Part shown: piece after piece, positions 31,017-39,065 of the stretch
Numbering within the stretch: the stretch's first letter is position 1
How the letters are laid out: each line of letters opens with the position of its first letter
DNA from: JACDAV01 sp036556145
Lineage (GTDB): Bacteria; Chloroflexota; Limnocylindria; Limnocylindrales; CSP1-4
Assembly (NCBI GenBank): GCA_036556145.1
Contig: DATBKB010000051.1
Location: 1 to 55,332, forward strand
Length of the DNA: 55,332 nucleotides
Direction: 5' to 3'
Notes under the pieces: generated by a model
Database searches by the model: none
Told to the model about the DNA's origin: nothing
Seen by the model: only the letters and a program-made list of their open reading frames with translations
Translations under genes and position numbers: made by a program

Positions 31017-32114
31017 TCAGCCGCCGATCGCGAACATCTCGACCTTCGGGCGGTCGACGGTCGCCTCCGTGCGGAGGTCCGAGTAGCGGTCGTCCCGCAT
31101 GCGCCAGTGCCCGGCGATGACCGCGTCGAGCTCCTCGTCGTCCGCCCCCCCGCGCAGCACGGCCCGCAGGTCGTGGCCGTCGACCGCGAAGAGGCACGTG
31201 TAGAGGCGACCCTCGGCGGAGATCCGGGCCCGCGTGCAATCACCGCAGAACGGCTGGCTCACGGACGCGATGACGCCGATCTCGCCGCTGCCGTCGCGGT
31301 AGCGCCAGCGGTTGGCGACCTCGCCGCGGTACGCCGGCGGGATCGGCTCCAGCGGCAGCTCAGCGTCGATGGCGGCCACGATCTCGTCCGCGGCCACCAC
31401 CTCGTCGAGGCGCCAGCCGTTCGAGTGACCGACGTCCATGTACTCGATGAAGCGCAGGACGTGGCCCTCGTCGCGGGCCCAGCGGGCCATCGGCAGGACG
31501 CTCGTCTCGTTGATCCCGCGGCGGACGACCATGTTGACCTTGATCGGCCCGAAGCCCGCCTCGCGGGCGGCCGAGATCCCGTCGAGGACCCGCTCGACCG
31601 GGAATTCGATCCCGTTCATCGCCCCGAACACCGCGTCGTCGAGTGAATCGAGGCTGACGGTGACGCGATCGAGGCCGGCCTCGCGGAGCCGCGCGGCATG
31701 CTGCCGGAGCGCCGAGCCGTTCGTCGTGAGCGTCAGGTCGATGCGGCCGCCACCGGGCGTATGGATCGCGGCCAGCCGGCCGACGAGCTTGTCGAGGTCG
31801 CGGCGGACGAGCGGCTCGCCGCCCGTCAGCCGGAGCTTCTCGACGCCCAGCCGTACGAACGATCGCGCCAGCCGCTCGATCTCCTCGAACGTCAGCACGA
31901 GCTCCTTCGGCAGGAACGCGAAGTCCTTGCCGAACACCTCGCGCGGCATGCAGTACGTGCAGCGGAAGTTGCAGCGGTCGGTGACCGAGATCCGGAGGTC
32001 GTGGAGCGGCCGGCCGAGGGTGTCGAGCGGCCGGCCGCCCGACTCCGCGGCCGGCACGGACCGGCCGCGCCGGCGCTGAGCGACCGCCGCGGCGGGGATG
32101 AACGCCCGGTTCAT
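31017..32114 (-). CDS. moaA: GTP 3',8-cyclase MoaA (molybdenum cofactor biosynthesis)
   Basis: A 365-residue radical SAM enzyme. The first 4Fe-4S cluster is held by C48, C52 and C55 (DRCNFRCTYCMP); the second by the C-terminal cysteines in QPFCGDCTRARISAEG and GRLYTC, the MoaA-specific GTP-binding cluster. LRLTGGEPLVRRD and TVSLDSLD are core motifs, and the chain ends in the conserved Gly-Gly. It converts GTP to 3',8-cyclo-7,8-dihydro-GTP, the first step of molybdopterin synthesis. No other moa gene is in the window. The ATG at 32114 is set by TACGAT 6 nt upstream. The N-terminus is about 35 residues longer than E. coli MoaA. Confidence 0.96.
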   Translation of the reverse strand: MNRAFIPAAAVAQRRRGRSVPAAESGGRPLDTLGRPLHDLRISVTDRCNFRCTYCMPREVFGKDFAFLPKELVLTFEEIERLARSFVRLGVEKLRLTGGEPLVRRDLDKLVGRLAAIHTPGGGRIDLTLTTNGSALRQHAARLREAGLDRVTVSLDSLDDAVFGAMNGIEFPVERVLDGISAAREAGFGPIKVNMVVRRGINETSVLPMARWARDEGHVLRFIEYMDVGHSNGWRLDEVVAADEIVAAIDAELPLEPIPPAYRGEVANRWRYRDGSGEIGVIASVSQPFCGDCTRARISAEGRLYTCLFAVDGHDLRAVLRGGADDEELDAVIAGHWRMRDDRYSDLRTEATVDRPKVEMFAIGG

Positions 32115-32120
32115 AGGCCA

Positions 32121-32126
32121 ATCGTA
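32121..32126 (-). promoter_or_regulatory. Leaderless-type -10 hexamer (TACGAT) for moaA
   Basis: TACGAT on the minus strand ends 6 nt before the ATG at 32114; no ribosome site is present. Confidence 0.45.
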
Positions 32127-32278
32127 CCGCCCGCCCTCCGGAGGCCCCGCTCGCGCCCTCGGGGCCGTCCTCGTGCGTCGCCGAGCGCGGCCCGTGCGGC
32201 GCGGTTGGCGGCTGCCTGCGGAGCCGAGCGCGGTCCGACGGTGCCCCGAGGCCCCTCGGGAACAGTCCCCTCCGCTCC

Positions 32279-32307
32279 GGTACCACCGTTTCCGGGCCCG
32301 TGGTACC
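32279..32307. promoter_or_regulatory. Operator-like inverted repeat in the moaA / coiled-coil gene spacer
   Basis: GGTACCAC (32279-32286) and GTGGTACC (32300-32307) are perfect inverted arms 13 nt apart, inside the 286-bp divergent spacer. The arm spacing fits a dimeric regulator or a hairpin. No other element in the spacer stands out. Confidence 0.4.
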
Positions 32308-32400
32308 TCTAGCGGACTCCACCGGACCATCCACGGTGTCAGCATCTGGGCAAGCCCTGGACCCCCGGCATGTCCACGTCGAGAGGACGACACCAACTGG

Positions 32401-33747
32401 ATGGCGAATACCGACGCCCGAACCGGCTTCCGGCTCCCGTGGAGCTCGGACCAGCGACCGTCCACCAACGGCGCAACCGACGGACGAGGATCCGGAACCG
32501 AATCGACCGCCACGAGCGGTGACTGGGCGGGCGGCTTGCCAGCCGGCCGAGCGGCGCCCGAAGGGAACGACACAATGCCCGAAGCGAAGCCTGGAGCGAC
32601 CGCGACGACCGATGAGGCCGATGCCTCCGGTTCCGGGCGCCGGCAGAACAAGTTCCTCGCCGACCTGACGAAGGCGATGCAGGTCGCCGCCGAGGCGGCC
32701 CGCGAGGAGACGATGAGCCGCCTCCAGGCGGAGGCCAAGACGTCGGTCGAGCAGATCCACGAGAAGTCGGCCAATGAGGCTGCCGCGCTGCGGCGCCAGG
32801 CCGACGACGACGTCGCCGCGATCCGCGAGTGGTCGAAGGCCGAGGTCGCCCGCATCCGCGAGGAGACCGACGTCCGGATCGCCGAGCGCAAGACCCGCCT
32901 CGAGCAGGAGATCGAGCAGCACGCCGGTCAGATCGAGCGCCGGATCGAGAAGGTCCAGAGCCGCGTCGCCGGCTTCGAGGCCGAGATGGCGAGCTTCTTC
33001 GAGCGCCTCCTGGCGGAGCAGGATCCGACCCGCTTCGCGGCGATGGCCGAGAACCTGCCCGAGCCGCCGCCGTTCGACGGCGACGACTTCTCGCCGGCGA
33101 CGCCGCCTGCGGCCGTCGCACCGGCCGGATCGCGGGTGGTCCTCGACGACGGCCCGGTCAGCCGGATCCGCCAGGCCGGGCAGGACGCCGAGAGCGCGAT
33201 GGCCGCGATCCAGGCGGCCGCCGAGGCCGCGAGCGGCGACGAGACCTTCGTTCAGCCGGACGTCGCCCCGGCGGTGAGCGAGCCGCCGGCCGAGGTCGAT
33301 CCGCGGCTCTCGATCCTCGCCCAGAGCAACGATCTCGCCGCCGCCGAGGCCGAGGCGATGGCCGCCGCCGGCCGCAGCGACCCCAGCGAGGAGATCCCGA
33401 CGATCGCGGACGACGCCCTCGCCGCGCGGCTCGCCGGCCTCGTGCCGGGCGCCGCCGAGCCTGCCGCGCCGATGGGCGAGCAGACCTCGACCCAGGTCGT
33501 CGTGACCGGCCTCGTGTCGGTCGCGAGCATCGCCAGCTTCAAGCGCCATCTCGGGCGCGTTTCAGGCGTCCAGTCGGTCGGCGTCTCGTCCGGCCCCGAG
33601 GGCGAGTTCGTCTTCGCCGTCCATCACGGTCCCGAGGTCGCCCTGCGCGACGCGATCCCGTCCCTGCCCGGCTTCCGGGCGCGCGTGACGGGCGGGTCCG
33701 GCTCGACCGTCGAGGTCGCCGCACGCGATCCTGAGTCCCAGGGCTGA
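32401..33747 (+). CDS. Coiled-coil protein with C-terminal HMA-like fold, partner of CpaE-like ATPase
   Basis: A 448-residue protein without signal peptide or membrane helix. Residues about 80-210 form a long charged coiled coil (EQIHEKSANEAAALRRQ and EIEQHAGQIERRIEK), followed by an acidic, Ala/Pro-rich linker. The last 80 or so residues (QVVVTGLVSVASIASFKRHL, then GVQSVGVSSGPEGEFVF) have the beta-alpha-beta layout of a heavy-metal-associated-like or adaptor domain, without its CxxC. An internal ATG at 32575 has AAGGGA 8 nt upstream and is a serious alternative start. The ATPase gene follows after 46 bp. It may act as a scaffold for a polar or secretion machine; no family is recognised. Confidence 0.7.
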   Translation: MANTDARTGFRLPWSSDQRPSTNGATDGRGSGTESTATSGDWAGGLPAGRAAPEGNDTMPEAKPGATATTDEADASGSGRRQNKFLADLTKAMQVAAEAAREETMSRLQAEAKTSVEQIHEKSANEAAALRRQADDDVAAIREWSKAEVARIREETDVRIAERKTRLEQEIEQHAGQIERRIEKVQSRVAGFEAEMASFFERLLAEQDPTRFAAMAENLPEPPPFDGDDFSPATPPAAVAPAGSRVVLDDGPVSRIRQAGQDAESAMAAIQAAAEAASGDETFVQPDVAPAVSEPPAEVDPRLSILAQSNDLAAAEAEAMAAAGRSDPSEEIPTIADDALAARLAGLVPGAAEPAAPMGEQTSTQVVVTGLVSVASIASFKRHLGRVSGVQSVGVSSGPEGEFVFAVHHGPEVALRDAIPSLPGFRARVTGGSGSTVEVAARDPESQG

Positions 33748-33793
33748 CCGGCTGACGGGCCGCTAGACCGACCACCGAGGAGACGAGCCGAAC

Positions 33794-35023
33794 GTGGGCC
33801 GCCAGGCCGTCGTCATCGCTCTGCCGGCGGATGAGCGCGCGCCCGTCGCCAGCCAGCTCCGGGAGGCGGGCTTCGACCCGATCCCGATCGGGCGCCCCGA
33901 CGAGCTCGAGGCGCTGTTCACGAGCCGGCGCGACATCGCGGTCGCGATCCTCGACGGGGAGACCGACCTCGACACCTCGCTCGAGTACTACGCGCTCCTC
34001 CACGACGAGGGCCGGGACATCCCGGCCCTCATGGTCGTTTCGCAGCGAGCCCTCGAGCGGTTCGCGGCGGGGACCAGCCGAGCCGGCATCAACGACGAGT
34101 ACTTCACCCGGCCCTATTCGATCGAATCCCTGCGCTGGCGCGTCGAGGCGATGTGCATCCGCTCGCAGACCGTCGACGATGGCAGCGGGCCGATCATCCA
34201 GACGGGCGCTCTCGACGGCGACTGGTCGCGCCGCGCGACCGTCATCGCGGTCTTCAACCCGAAGGGCGGCGTCGGCAAGACGACGATCGCGACGAACGTC
34301 GCGGCGGCCCTCCAGATCATGAAGCGCCAGCGCGTGCTCCTCATCGACGCCGACACGGTGACGGGCCACGTCACGACGTCGCTCGGCATGGACCACGTCC
34401 GGACGGTCGTCGACAGCTGGCGCGACCAGTCCGAAGGCGGGCCGGCGGAGAACTTCATGGAGCTCGCCGCGGCCCATCCCTCCGGCATGCGGGTCATCTC
34501 GCTGACCTCGAGCCCGCTGGCGATCGACATCCTCGATCCGGAGCGCGTCGGCGACTCGGTCACCGCCGCGCGGCGCGGCTTCGACTTCCTCGTCGTCGAC
34601 CTCCACCCCTCCTACAGCGAGCTCAACCAGGCGGTCTTCGAGCGCGCCGACCGGATCCTCGTGCCCGTCACGCCGGACGTCCCCGCCCTGCGCGCCGCCG
34701 TCCAGCTGCGCGACGTGGCCACGGAGCTGGGTTTGCACGATCGGCTGGCGATGGTCGTCAACCGCGCCAACAGCGGCGTCTCCGTCGCCGACATGGAGCG
34801 CACCGTCGGCATGCCGGCGCTCGCGCTCATCCGCTCGGGCGGGCTCCTGTTCGTCCGCGCCGCGAACGAGGGTCGCACGGTCATCGAGATGTTCCCGCGC
34901 GAGAAGATCTCCGAGGACTTCGACGTCCTCGCCGACCGGCTGATGGGGACTCCGAAGTCGAACCCGACGACGAAGCCGGCCTTCCGGCTCTTCAACCGCC
35001 AGAAGGAAGCGATTCGGGTCTAG
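33794..35023 (+). CDS. CpaE/TadZ-like ATPase (degenerate receiver plus MinD/ParA domain)
   Basis: A 409-residue two-domain protein. Residues 1-120 look like a response-regulator receiver with D54 (AILDGE) in the phospho-acceptor strand, but the conserved Lys before Pro is R106 (YFTRPYS), as in pseudo-receivers of CpaE/TadZ. Residues about 147-385 are a MinD/ParA ATPase with deviant Walker A KGGVGKTT (157-164), LLIDADTVTG and LVVDLHPSYSELN. CpaE/TadZ proteins place Flp pilus machines at the cell pole. It starts at GTG 33794. No cpaF, pilin or other tad gene is present here, so its partner machine lies elsewhere or it serves the coiled-coil protein encoded just upstream. Confidence 0.85.
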   Translation: MGRQAVVIALPADERAPVASQLREAGFDPIPIGRPDELEALFTSRRDIAVAILDGETDLDTSLEYYALLHDEGRDIPALMVVSQRALERFAAGTSRAGINDEYFTRPYSIESLRWRVEAMCIRSQTVDDGSGPIIQTGALDGDWSRRATVIAVFNPKGGVGKTTIATNVAAALQIMKRQRVLLIDADTVTGHVTTSLGMDHVRTVVDSWRDQSEGGPAENFMELAAAHPSGMRVISLTSSPLAIDILDPERVGDSVTAARRGFDFLVVDLHPSYSELNQAVFERADRILVPVTPDVPALRAAVQLRDVATELGLHDRLAMVVNRANSGVSVADMERTVGMPALALIRSGGLLFVRAANEGRTVIEMFPREKISEDFDVLADRLMGTPKSNPTTKPAFRLFNRQKEAIRV

Positions 35024-35083
35024 CCGACCGACGCTCTGCGCGCGCCGCCGCGCCGGTCGGGCTCGCCGGTCCTCCAGCCGGCT

Positions 35084-35260
35084 CCGTATGCAGAGAAGGC
35101 TTATCAGGCAGGGTTCCGCCCCGGGACCGGGCCGGTCGCGCCTCGCTCATGCTCTGAAGGCATCGCCCGGGCGGTAGGCGACCGCTTCGAGGCACTTCCA
35201 GGCCTCCGGACCCGGTTTCGAGCACGGATGTGCCGCCCGGTAAGCCTTCTCGGAATACGC
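35084..35260. repeat. Inverted-repeat-bounded intergenic element (177 bp)
   Basis: Ends at 35084-35109 and 35235-35260 are 26-bp inverted copies matching at 21 positions around the core GAGAAGGCTTA. It lies in a 277-bp gap between the CpaE-like ATPase and the unknown minus-strand gene. Both orientations can be translated to YAEKAY/YSEKAY-like stretches, but neither has a good start or ribosome site. Its origin is unknown. Confidence 0.45.
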
Positions 35261-35300
35261 GGCGATGGGACTGCCCGGCGACGAGGGCCCTGGCTGAGCC

Positions 35301-35954
35301 CTAGCGGGACTTGTCCTGCCAGCTCGTTCCACCAAGCGGCGCGCCGGGCAGCGGCTGCACCCGCTCGCCGGTCCGCTTGTCGACGAGCTCGACCGCTCGC
35401 AGGTAGAAGCGGTTCACGAGGATCGCGTCGACGTCTTCCTCGTTCAGGCGCTTGTCGCCGAGCCACGCCACGGCGCCGACTGCCGGAACGAACATCTCCG
35501 TCCCACGCTCGAGCAGCCGACGCGGCTCGGCGCCCGGGAGCATGTAGACCGTGCCGACGACGCGGAACGGGGGCGCCTCGAGGCCGACGTCGTACGGCAC
35601 CTTGTGGACCATGAACCCGGCCTTCTCCGCCTCGGACATCGGCGGGCTCGAGGACGAGCCGGCAAACACGAGGATGAGGTCGTACGGGTCGACGCTCTTC
35701 AGCCCGGGCACCGATGCGAACTTGCCCGAGCCGTCGATCGGGGCCCATGAGACGTCCGAGATCGGCACCGCCGCGCGCTTGTTGAGGACGTCCGACAGGC
35801 GGCCCTCGATGTGCATCTGGCCGACGAGGCGCCATTCCTCGGTCAGGCCGTCGAAGCGGATCGTGGCGCTCGGCCGGGCTGGTCCGGCCGGCTCCGTCGC
35901 CGCGGCCTTCGGGGCCTCTTCGGGTTTCTTCCGGCGGAGGAAGTCGAACGGCAC
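35301..35954 (-). CDS. Conserved-looking hypothetical protein (217 aa)
   Basis: A soluble protein beginning with a basic stretch (FLRRKKPEEAPK) and an Ala/Pro linker. It then has a globular part with VGQMHIEGRLSDVLNKRAAVPISD, VDPYDLILVFAG, and FVPAVGAVAWLGDKRLNEEDVDAILVN. The GRLSDVLN strand-helix followed by VPISD resembles small beta-barrel proteins of unknown function that occur in Chloroflexota and Actinobacteria, but I do not recognise a named family. It starts at GTG 35954, 11 bp after the acetyl-CoA synthetase stop, so the two are probably cotranscribed. No catalytic motif is visible. Confidence 0.7.
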   Translation of the reverse strand: MPFDFLRRKKPEEAPKAAATEPAGPARPSATIRFDGLTEEWRLVGQMHIEGRLSDVLNKRAAVPISDVSWAPIDGSGKFASVPGLKSVDPYDLILVFAGSSSSPPMSEAEKAGFMVHKVPYDVGLEAPPFRVVGTVYMLPGAEPRRLLERGTEMFVPAVGAVAWLGDKRLNEEDVDAILVNRFYLRAVELVDKRTGERVQPLPGAPLGGTSWQDKSR

Positions 35955-35965
35955 GCGACGCCCGC

Positions 35966-37960
35966 CTAGTCCTCGCCCTTGCCCGTGTTCGCCCGGATCG
36001 CCTCGACGACCGTCGCGTCGGCGAGCGTCGTCGTGTCGCCGAGCGCGCGGCCCTGGGCGATGTCGCGGAGCAGCCGGCGCATGATCTTGCCGGATCTCGT
36101 CTTCGGCAGGTCGGGCGTGAACATCAGCGTCTTCGGCTTGGCGATCGGGCTGATCTTCGTCGCCACGTGGTCGCGGAGGGCCTTGCCGAGCGCCTCGGTT
36201 GGCTCGTGGCCGCGGCGGAGGATGACGAAGGCGTTGATCGCCTCGCCCGTCACCGGGTCGGGCCCGCCGACGACGGCCGCCTCGGCGACCGCCGGGTGTG
36301 AGACCAGGGCGCTCTCGATCTCGGTGGTCGAGAGCCGGTGCCCCGAGACGTTCATCACGTCGTCGACCCGGCCGAGCAGCCAGAAGTAGCCCTCGGCGTC
36401 GCGCTTCGCGCCGTCGCCGGCGAAGTACATCCCGGGAAAACGGCTCCAGTACGTCTGCTTGTAGCGCTCCGGATCGCCGTAGATGCCGCGGAGCATCGCC
36501 GGCCACGGCCGCTTGAGGACCAGGTACCCACCCCCGCCGAGCGGCACCGACCGGCCGTCGCTGTCGACGACATCCGCCTCGACGCCCGGGAAGGGGAACG
36601 TCGCGCTGCCGGGTTTCGTCGTCGTCACCCCGGGCAGCGGCGTGATGAGGATCATGCCCGTCTCGGTCTGCCACCACGTGTCGACGATCGGCGCCTTCCC
36701 GCCGCCGACGTGCTCGTGGTACCAGAGCCAGGCCTCGGGGTTGATCGGCTCGCCGACCGAGCCGAGGACCCGCAGCGACGACAGATCGTGCTTGCGAGGG
36801 AACTCCTCGCCCTGCTTCATGAAGGCCCGGATCGCGGTTGGCGCGCAGTAGAGGATGCTGACCTTGTAGTCCTCGACGATCTGCCACCAGCGGTCCCACG
36901 CCGGCGTGTCGGGCGTGCCCTCGTACATCACGCTCGTCGCGGCGTTGGCGAGCGGGCCGTAGACGATGTAGCTGTGGCCGGTGACCCAGCCGACGTCGGC
37001 GGCGCACCAGTACACGTCGTCGGGCTTGAGGTCGAAGATCATCTCGTGGGTGTAGCTCGTGCCGAGCAGATACCCCGCGGTCGTATGGAAGATGCCCTTC
37101 GGCTTGGCCGTCGAGCCCGACGTGTACAGCAGGTAGAGCATGTGCTCGCTGTCGACCGGCACCGGAGCGCAGTCGGGCGCCTGACGGTCGACGACGTCGT
37201 GCCACCAGTGGTCGCGGCCCGCGGTCATCGTCACGTTCGTCGCCTTGTCGCCGAGGCGGCGGACGACGAGGACCTTCTCCACCGTTGGCGCGTCGGCGAG
37301 GGCCGTGTCGACGGCCGGCTTGAGCTCGGCGGGCTTGCCGCGGCGCCAGCCGCCGTCGGCGGTGATCACGAGCTTGGCCTGGGCGTCGTTGATGCGGCCG
37401 GACAGCGCCTCCGACGAGAAGCCGCCGAACACCACCGTGTGCGGCGCGCCGATGCGGGCGCAGGCGAGCATCGCGATCGGCAGCTCCGGGATCATCGGCA
37501 TGTAGATCGCGACGCGATCACCCTTCCGGATGCCGAGCTCCTTCAGTGCGTTGGCCGCCTTCGCGACCTCGCGCTGGAGGTCGGCGTAGGTGATCGTCCG
37601 CGTGTCACCGGGCTCACCGATCCAGTGGTACGCGACCTTCGCCCCGAGGCCGCGCTCGACATGGCGGTCGACGCAGTTGTAGGCGACGTTCAGCTGACCG
37701 CCGACGAACCACTTCGCGTTCGGCAGGTCCCACTCGAGGGTCTTGTCGAACGGCTTCGACCAGCTCAGCCGCTCGCGGGCGAGCTTCGCCCAGAAGCCCT
37801 CGAAGTCGCGCTCGGCCTCGTCGTACAGCGAGGCCTTCGCGTTGGCCTTGGCGGCGAAGGTCGGGTCCGGCGGGAAGGTCCGGCCCTCGGCCAGGAGGTT
37901 CTCGATCTCGGGGCGCTGGGTCTCGGACCGCTTCGTGTCGGCCCGCTGGTCGACGCTCAC
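35966..37960 (-). CDS. acsA: Acetyl-CoA synthetase (AMP-forming)
   Basis: A 664-residue adenylate-forming enzyme converting acetate, ATP and CoA to acetyl-CoA. Landmarks are WFVGGQLNVAYNCVDRH, the P-loop YLLYTSGSTAKPKGI, CAADVGWVTGHSYIVYGPL, WWQTETGMILITPLPG, the hinge YFAGDGAKRDAEGYFW followed by LLGRVDDVMNVSGHRLST, and the C-terminal PKTRSGKIMRRLL, whose Lys is the usual acetylation-controlled residue. The length equals the family norm. It starts at GTG 37960 behind GGAGGAGG. The small unknown gene follows after 11 bp. Confidence 0.97.
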   Translation of the reverse strand: MSVDQRADTKRSETQRPEIENLLAEGRTFPPDPTFAAKANAKASLYDEAERDFEGFWAKLARERLSWSKPFDKTLEWDLPNAKWFVGGQLNVAYNCVDRHVERGLGAKVAYHWIGEPGDTRTITYADLQREVAKAANALKELGIRKGDRVAIYMPMIPELPIAMLACARIGAPHTVVFGGFSSEALSGRINDAQAKLVITADGGWRRGKPAELKPAVDTALADAPTVEKVLVVRRLGDKATNVTMTAGRDHWWHDVVDRQAPDCAPVPVDSEHMLYLLYTSGSTAKPKGIFHTTAGYLLGTSYTHEMIFDLKPDDVYWCAADVGWVTGHSYIVYGPLANAATSVMYEGTPDTPAWDRWWQIVEDYKVSILYCAPTAIRAFMKQGEEFPRKHDLSSLRVLGSVGEPINPEAWLWYHEHVGGGKAPIVDTWWQTETGMILITPLPGVTTTKPGSATFPFPGVEADVVDSDGRSVPLGGGGYLVLKRPWPAMLRGIYGDPERYKQTYWSRFPGMYFAGDGAKRDAEGYFWLLGRVDDVMNVSGHRLSTTEIESALVSHPAVAEAAVVGGPDPVTGEAINAFVILRRGHEPTEALGKALRDHVATKISPIAKPKTLMFTPDLPKTRSGKIMRRLLRDIAQGRALGDTTTLADATVVEAIRANTGKGED

Positions 37961-38076
37961 GAGGCACCTCCTCCCGGCTGCCGTGAATGGCTCCCTGCGC
38001 GTCCGGCCATTCTACGCATCGTTCGAGCTCGGCTCGGATGGCGCGGGCGAATTCGTGTGTCTCTCATCGGCGGTCG

Positions 38077-39006
38077 CTACTCGCCATCCGTGCCGGGCGC
38101 GGGACCCGCCTCGGTGACGACCTCCGGCGGGCGCGGGCCCGGGCCGTCGGGGTCGCGGGCGAGGACGACGCGCTGCGGCCGCGGAATCTCGATGCCGTGC
38201 TCGTTGAACGCCGCGAGCAGGCGCTTGCGGAGCTCGCCACCGGCCGCCCACTGGTCGATCGCTCGGACCGTGCCGAGGATCTTCAGCGTGATCCCGTACT
38301 CCCCCAGCGCCTCGACCCGCTCGACCCGCGGCGCCTCGAGGATCCGGCCGCTCCACGCCGCGTCCTCGGCCATCGACCGGCCGACCCCGTCGACGACCTC
38401 GATCGCGCGGTCGACGTTCGTCCCATACGACACCGTGACGTCCTGGTTGATCCGCGCCCAGGTCCGCGTTCGGTTCGAGGCGACCTTGATCTCGCCGTTG
38501 GGGACCGTGTGGACCACGCCGTCGAGGTCGCGCAGCGTCGTCCGACGCAGCGACAGGTCCTCGACCGTGCCGGTGACCCCGGCGACGGTGATGACGTCGC
38601 CGAGCGAGAACTGGTTCTCGAGCAGGATGAGCGCCCCGTTGAAGTAGTCGCGGACCAGGCTCTGGGCGCCAAAGCCCACGGCGATGCCGACCACGCCGAG
38701 TCCTGCGATCGCCGGCCCGATGTCGAGCCCGAGCTTGTCGAGGATCATGAGCGCCGCGATCACGACGATGAAGCCCTGGAGGACGCGCGAGCCGAGCGCC
38801 TCGATCGTCTCCCTGCGCTTGCGCGTTTCCAGCGCCGACAGCTCCCCGGCCGGTCCTTCCCGAACCTCGCGCGAAAGGATCGCCCGCACAACGGCGCGCA
38901 CGAGCAGCTGCGCGCCGCGCGACGCGAGCACGGCGAGGACGACGACGAGGAGGATCGGGATCCAGGTCTCCCGAACCTCCGGCGGCCAGGTCTCGAAGAG
39001 CGGCAC
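38077..39006 (-). CDS. MscS family mechanosensitive ion channel
   Basis: A 309-residue small-conductance channel. There is one N-terminal helix (WIPILLVVVLAVLASRGAQLL), then ALGSRVLQGFIVVIAALMIL, then the pore helix with the Gly/Ala-rich packing face (AIAGLGVVGIAVGFGAQSL). VRDYFNGALILLENQFSLGD and GVVHTVPNGEI are the beta-domain signatures, followed by the cytoplasmic cage domain and a Pro-rich tail. It opens under membrane tension to release solutes in osmotic downshock. It starts at GTG 39006; TAGGCT lies 6 nt upstream. Confidence 0.93.
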   Translation of the reverse strand: MPLFETWPPEVRETWIPILLVVVLAVLASRGAQLLVRAVVRAILSREVREGPAGELSALETRKRRETIEALGSRVLQGFIVVIAALMILDKLGLDIGPAIAGLGVVGIAVGFGAQSLVRDYFNGALILLENQFSLGDVITVAGVTGTVEDLSLRRTTLRDLDGVVHTVPNGEIKVASNRTRTWARINQDVTVSYGTNVDRAIEVVDGVGRSMAEDAAWSGRILEAPRVERVEALGEYGITLKILGTVRAIDQWAAGGELRKRLLAAFNEHGIEIPRPQRVVLARDPDGPGPRPPEVVTEAGPAPGTDGE

Positions 39007-39012
39007 CGGCCT

Positions 39013-39018
39013 AGCCTA
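39013..39018 (-). promoter_or_regulatory. Leaderless-type -10 hexamer (TAGGCT) for the MscS gene
   Basis: TAGGCT on the minus strand ends 6 nt before the GTG at 39006. It lies 47 bp past the IclR gene stop, suggesting separate transcription. Confidence 0.4.
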
Positions 39019-39065
39019 GCGGCCGGGACGATGCCTCCGCGAGGCGGATGTCGGCCGCGATCGCG

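Noticed and set aside
30838..31086. An 82-codon plus-strand frame between the nucleoside phosphorylase and moaA
   Set aside because: No ribosome site, overlaps the moaA 3' end, and its translation looks non-coding.
35147..35335. A 62-codon minus-strand frame in the gap after the 217-residue unknown gene
   Set aside because: It overlaps that gene's end, lacks a ribosome site or -10 hexamer, uses rare AGA and AAA codons, and coincides with the inverted-repeat element.
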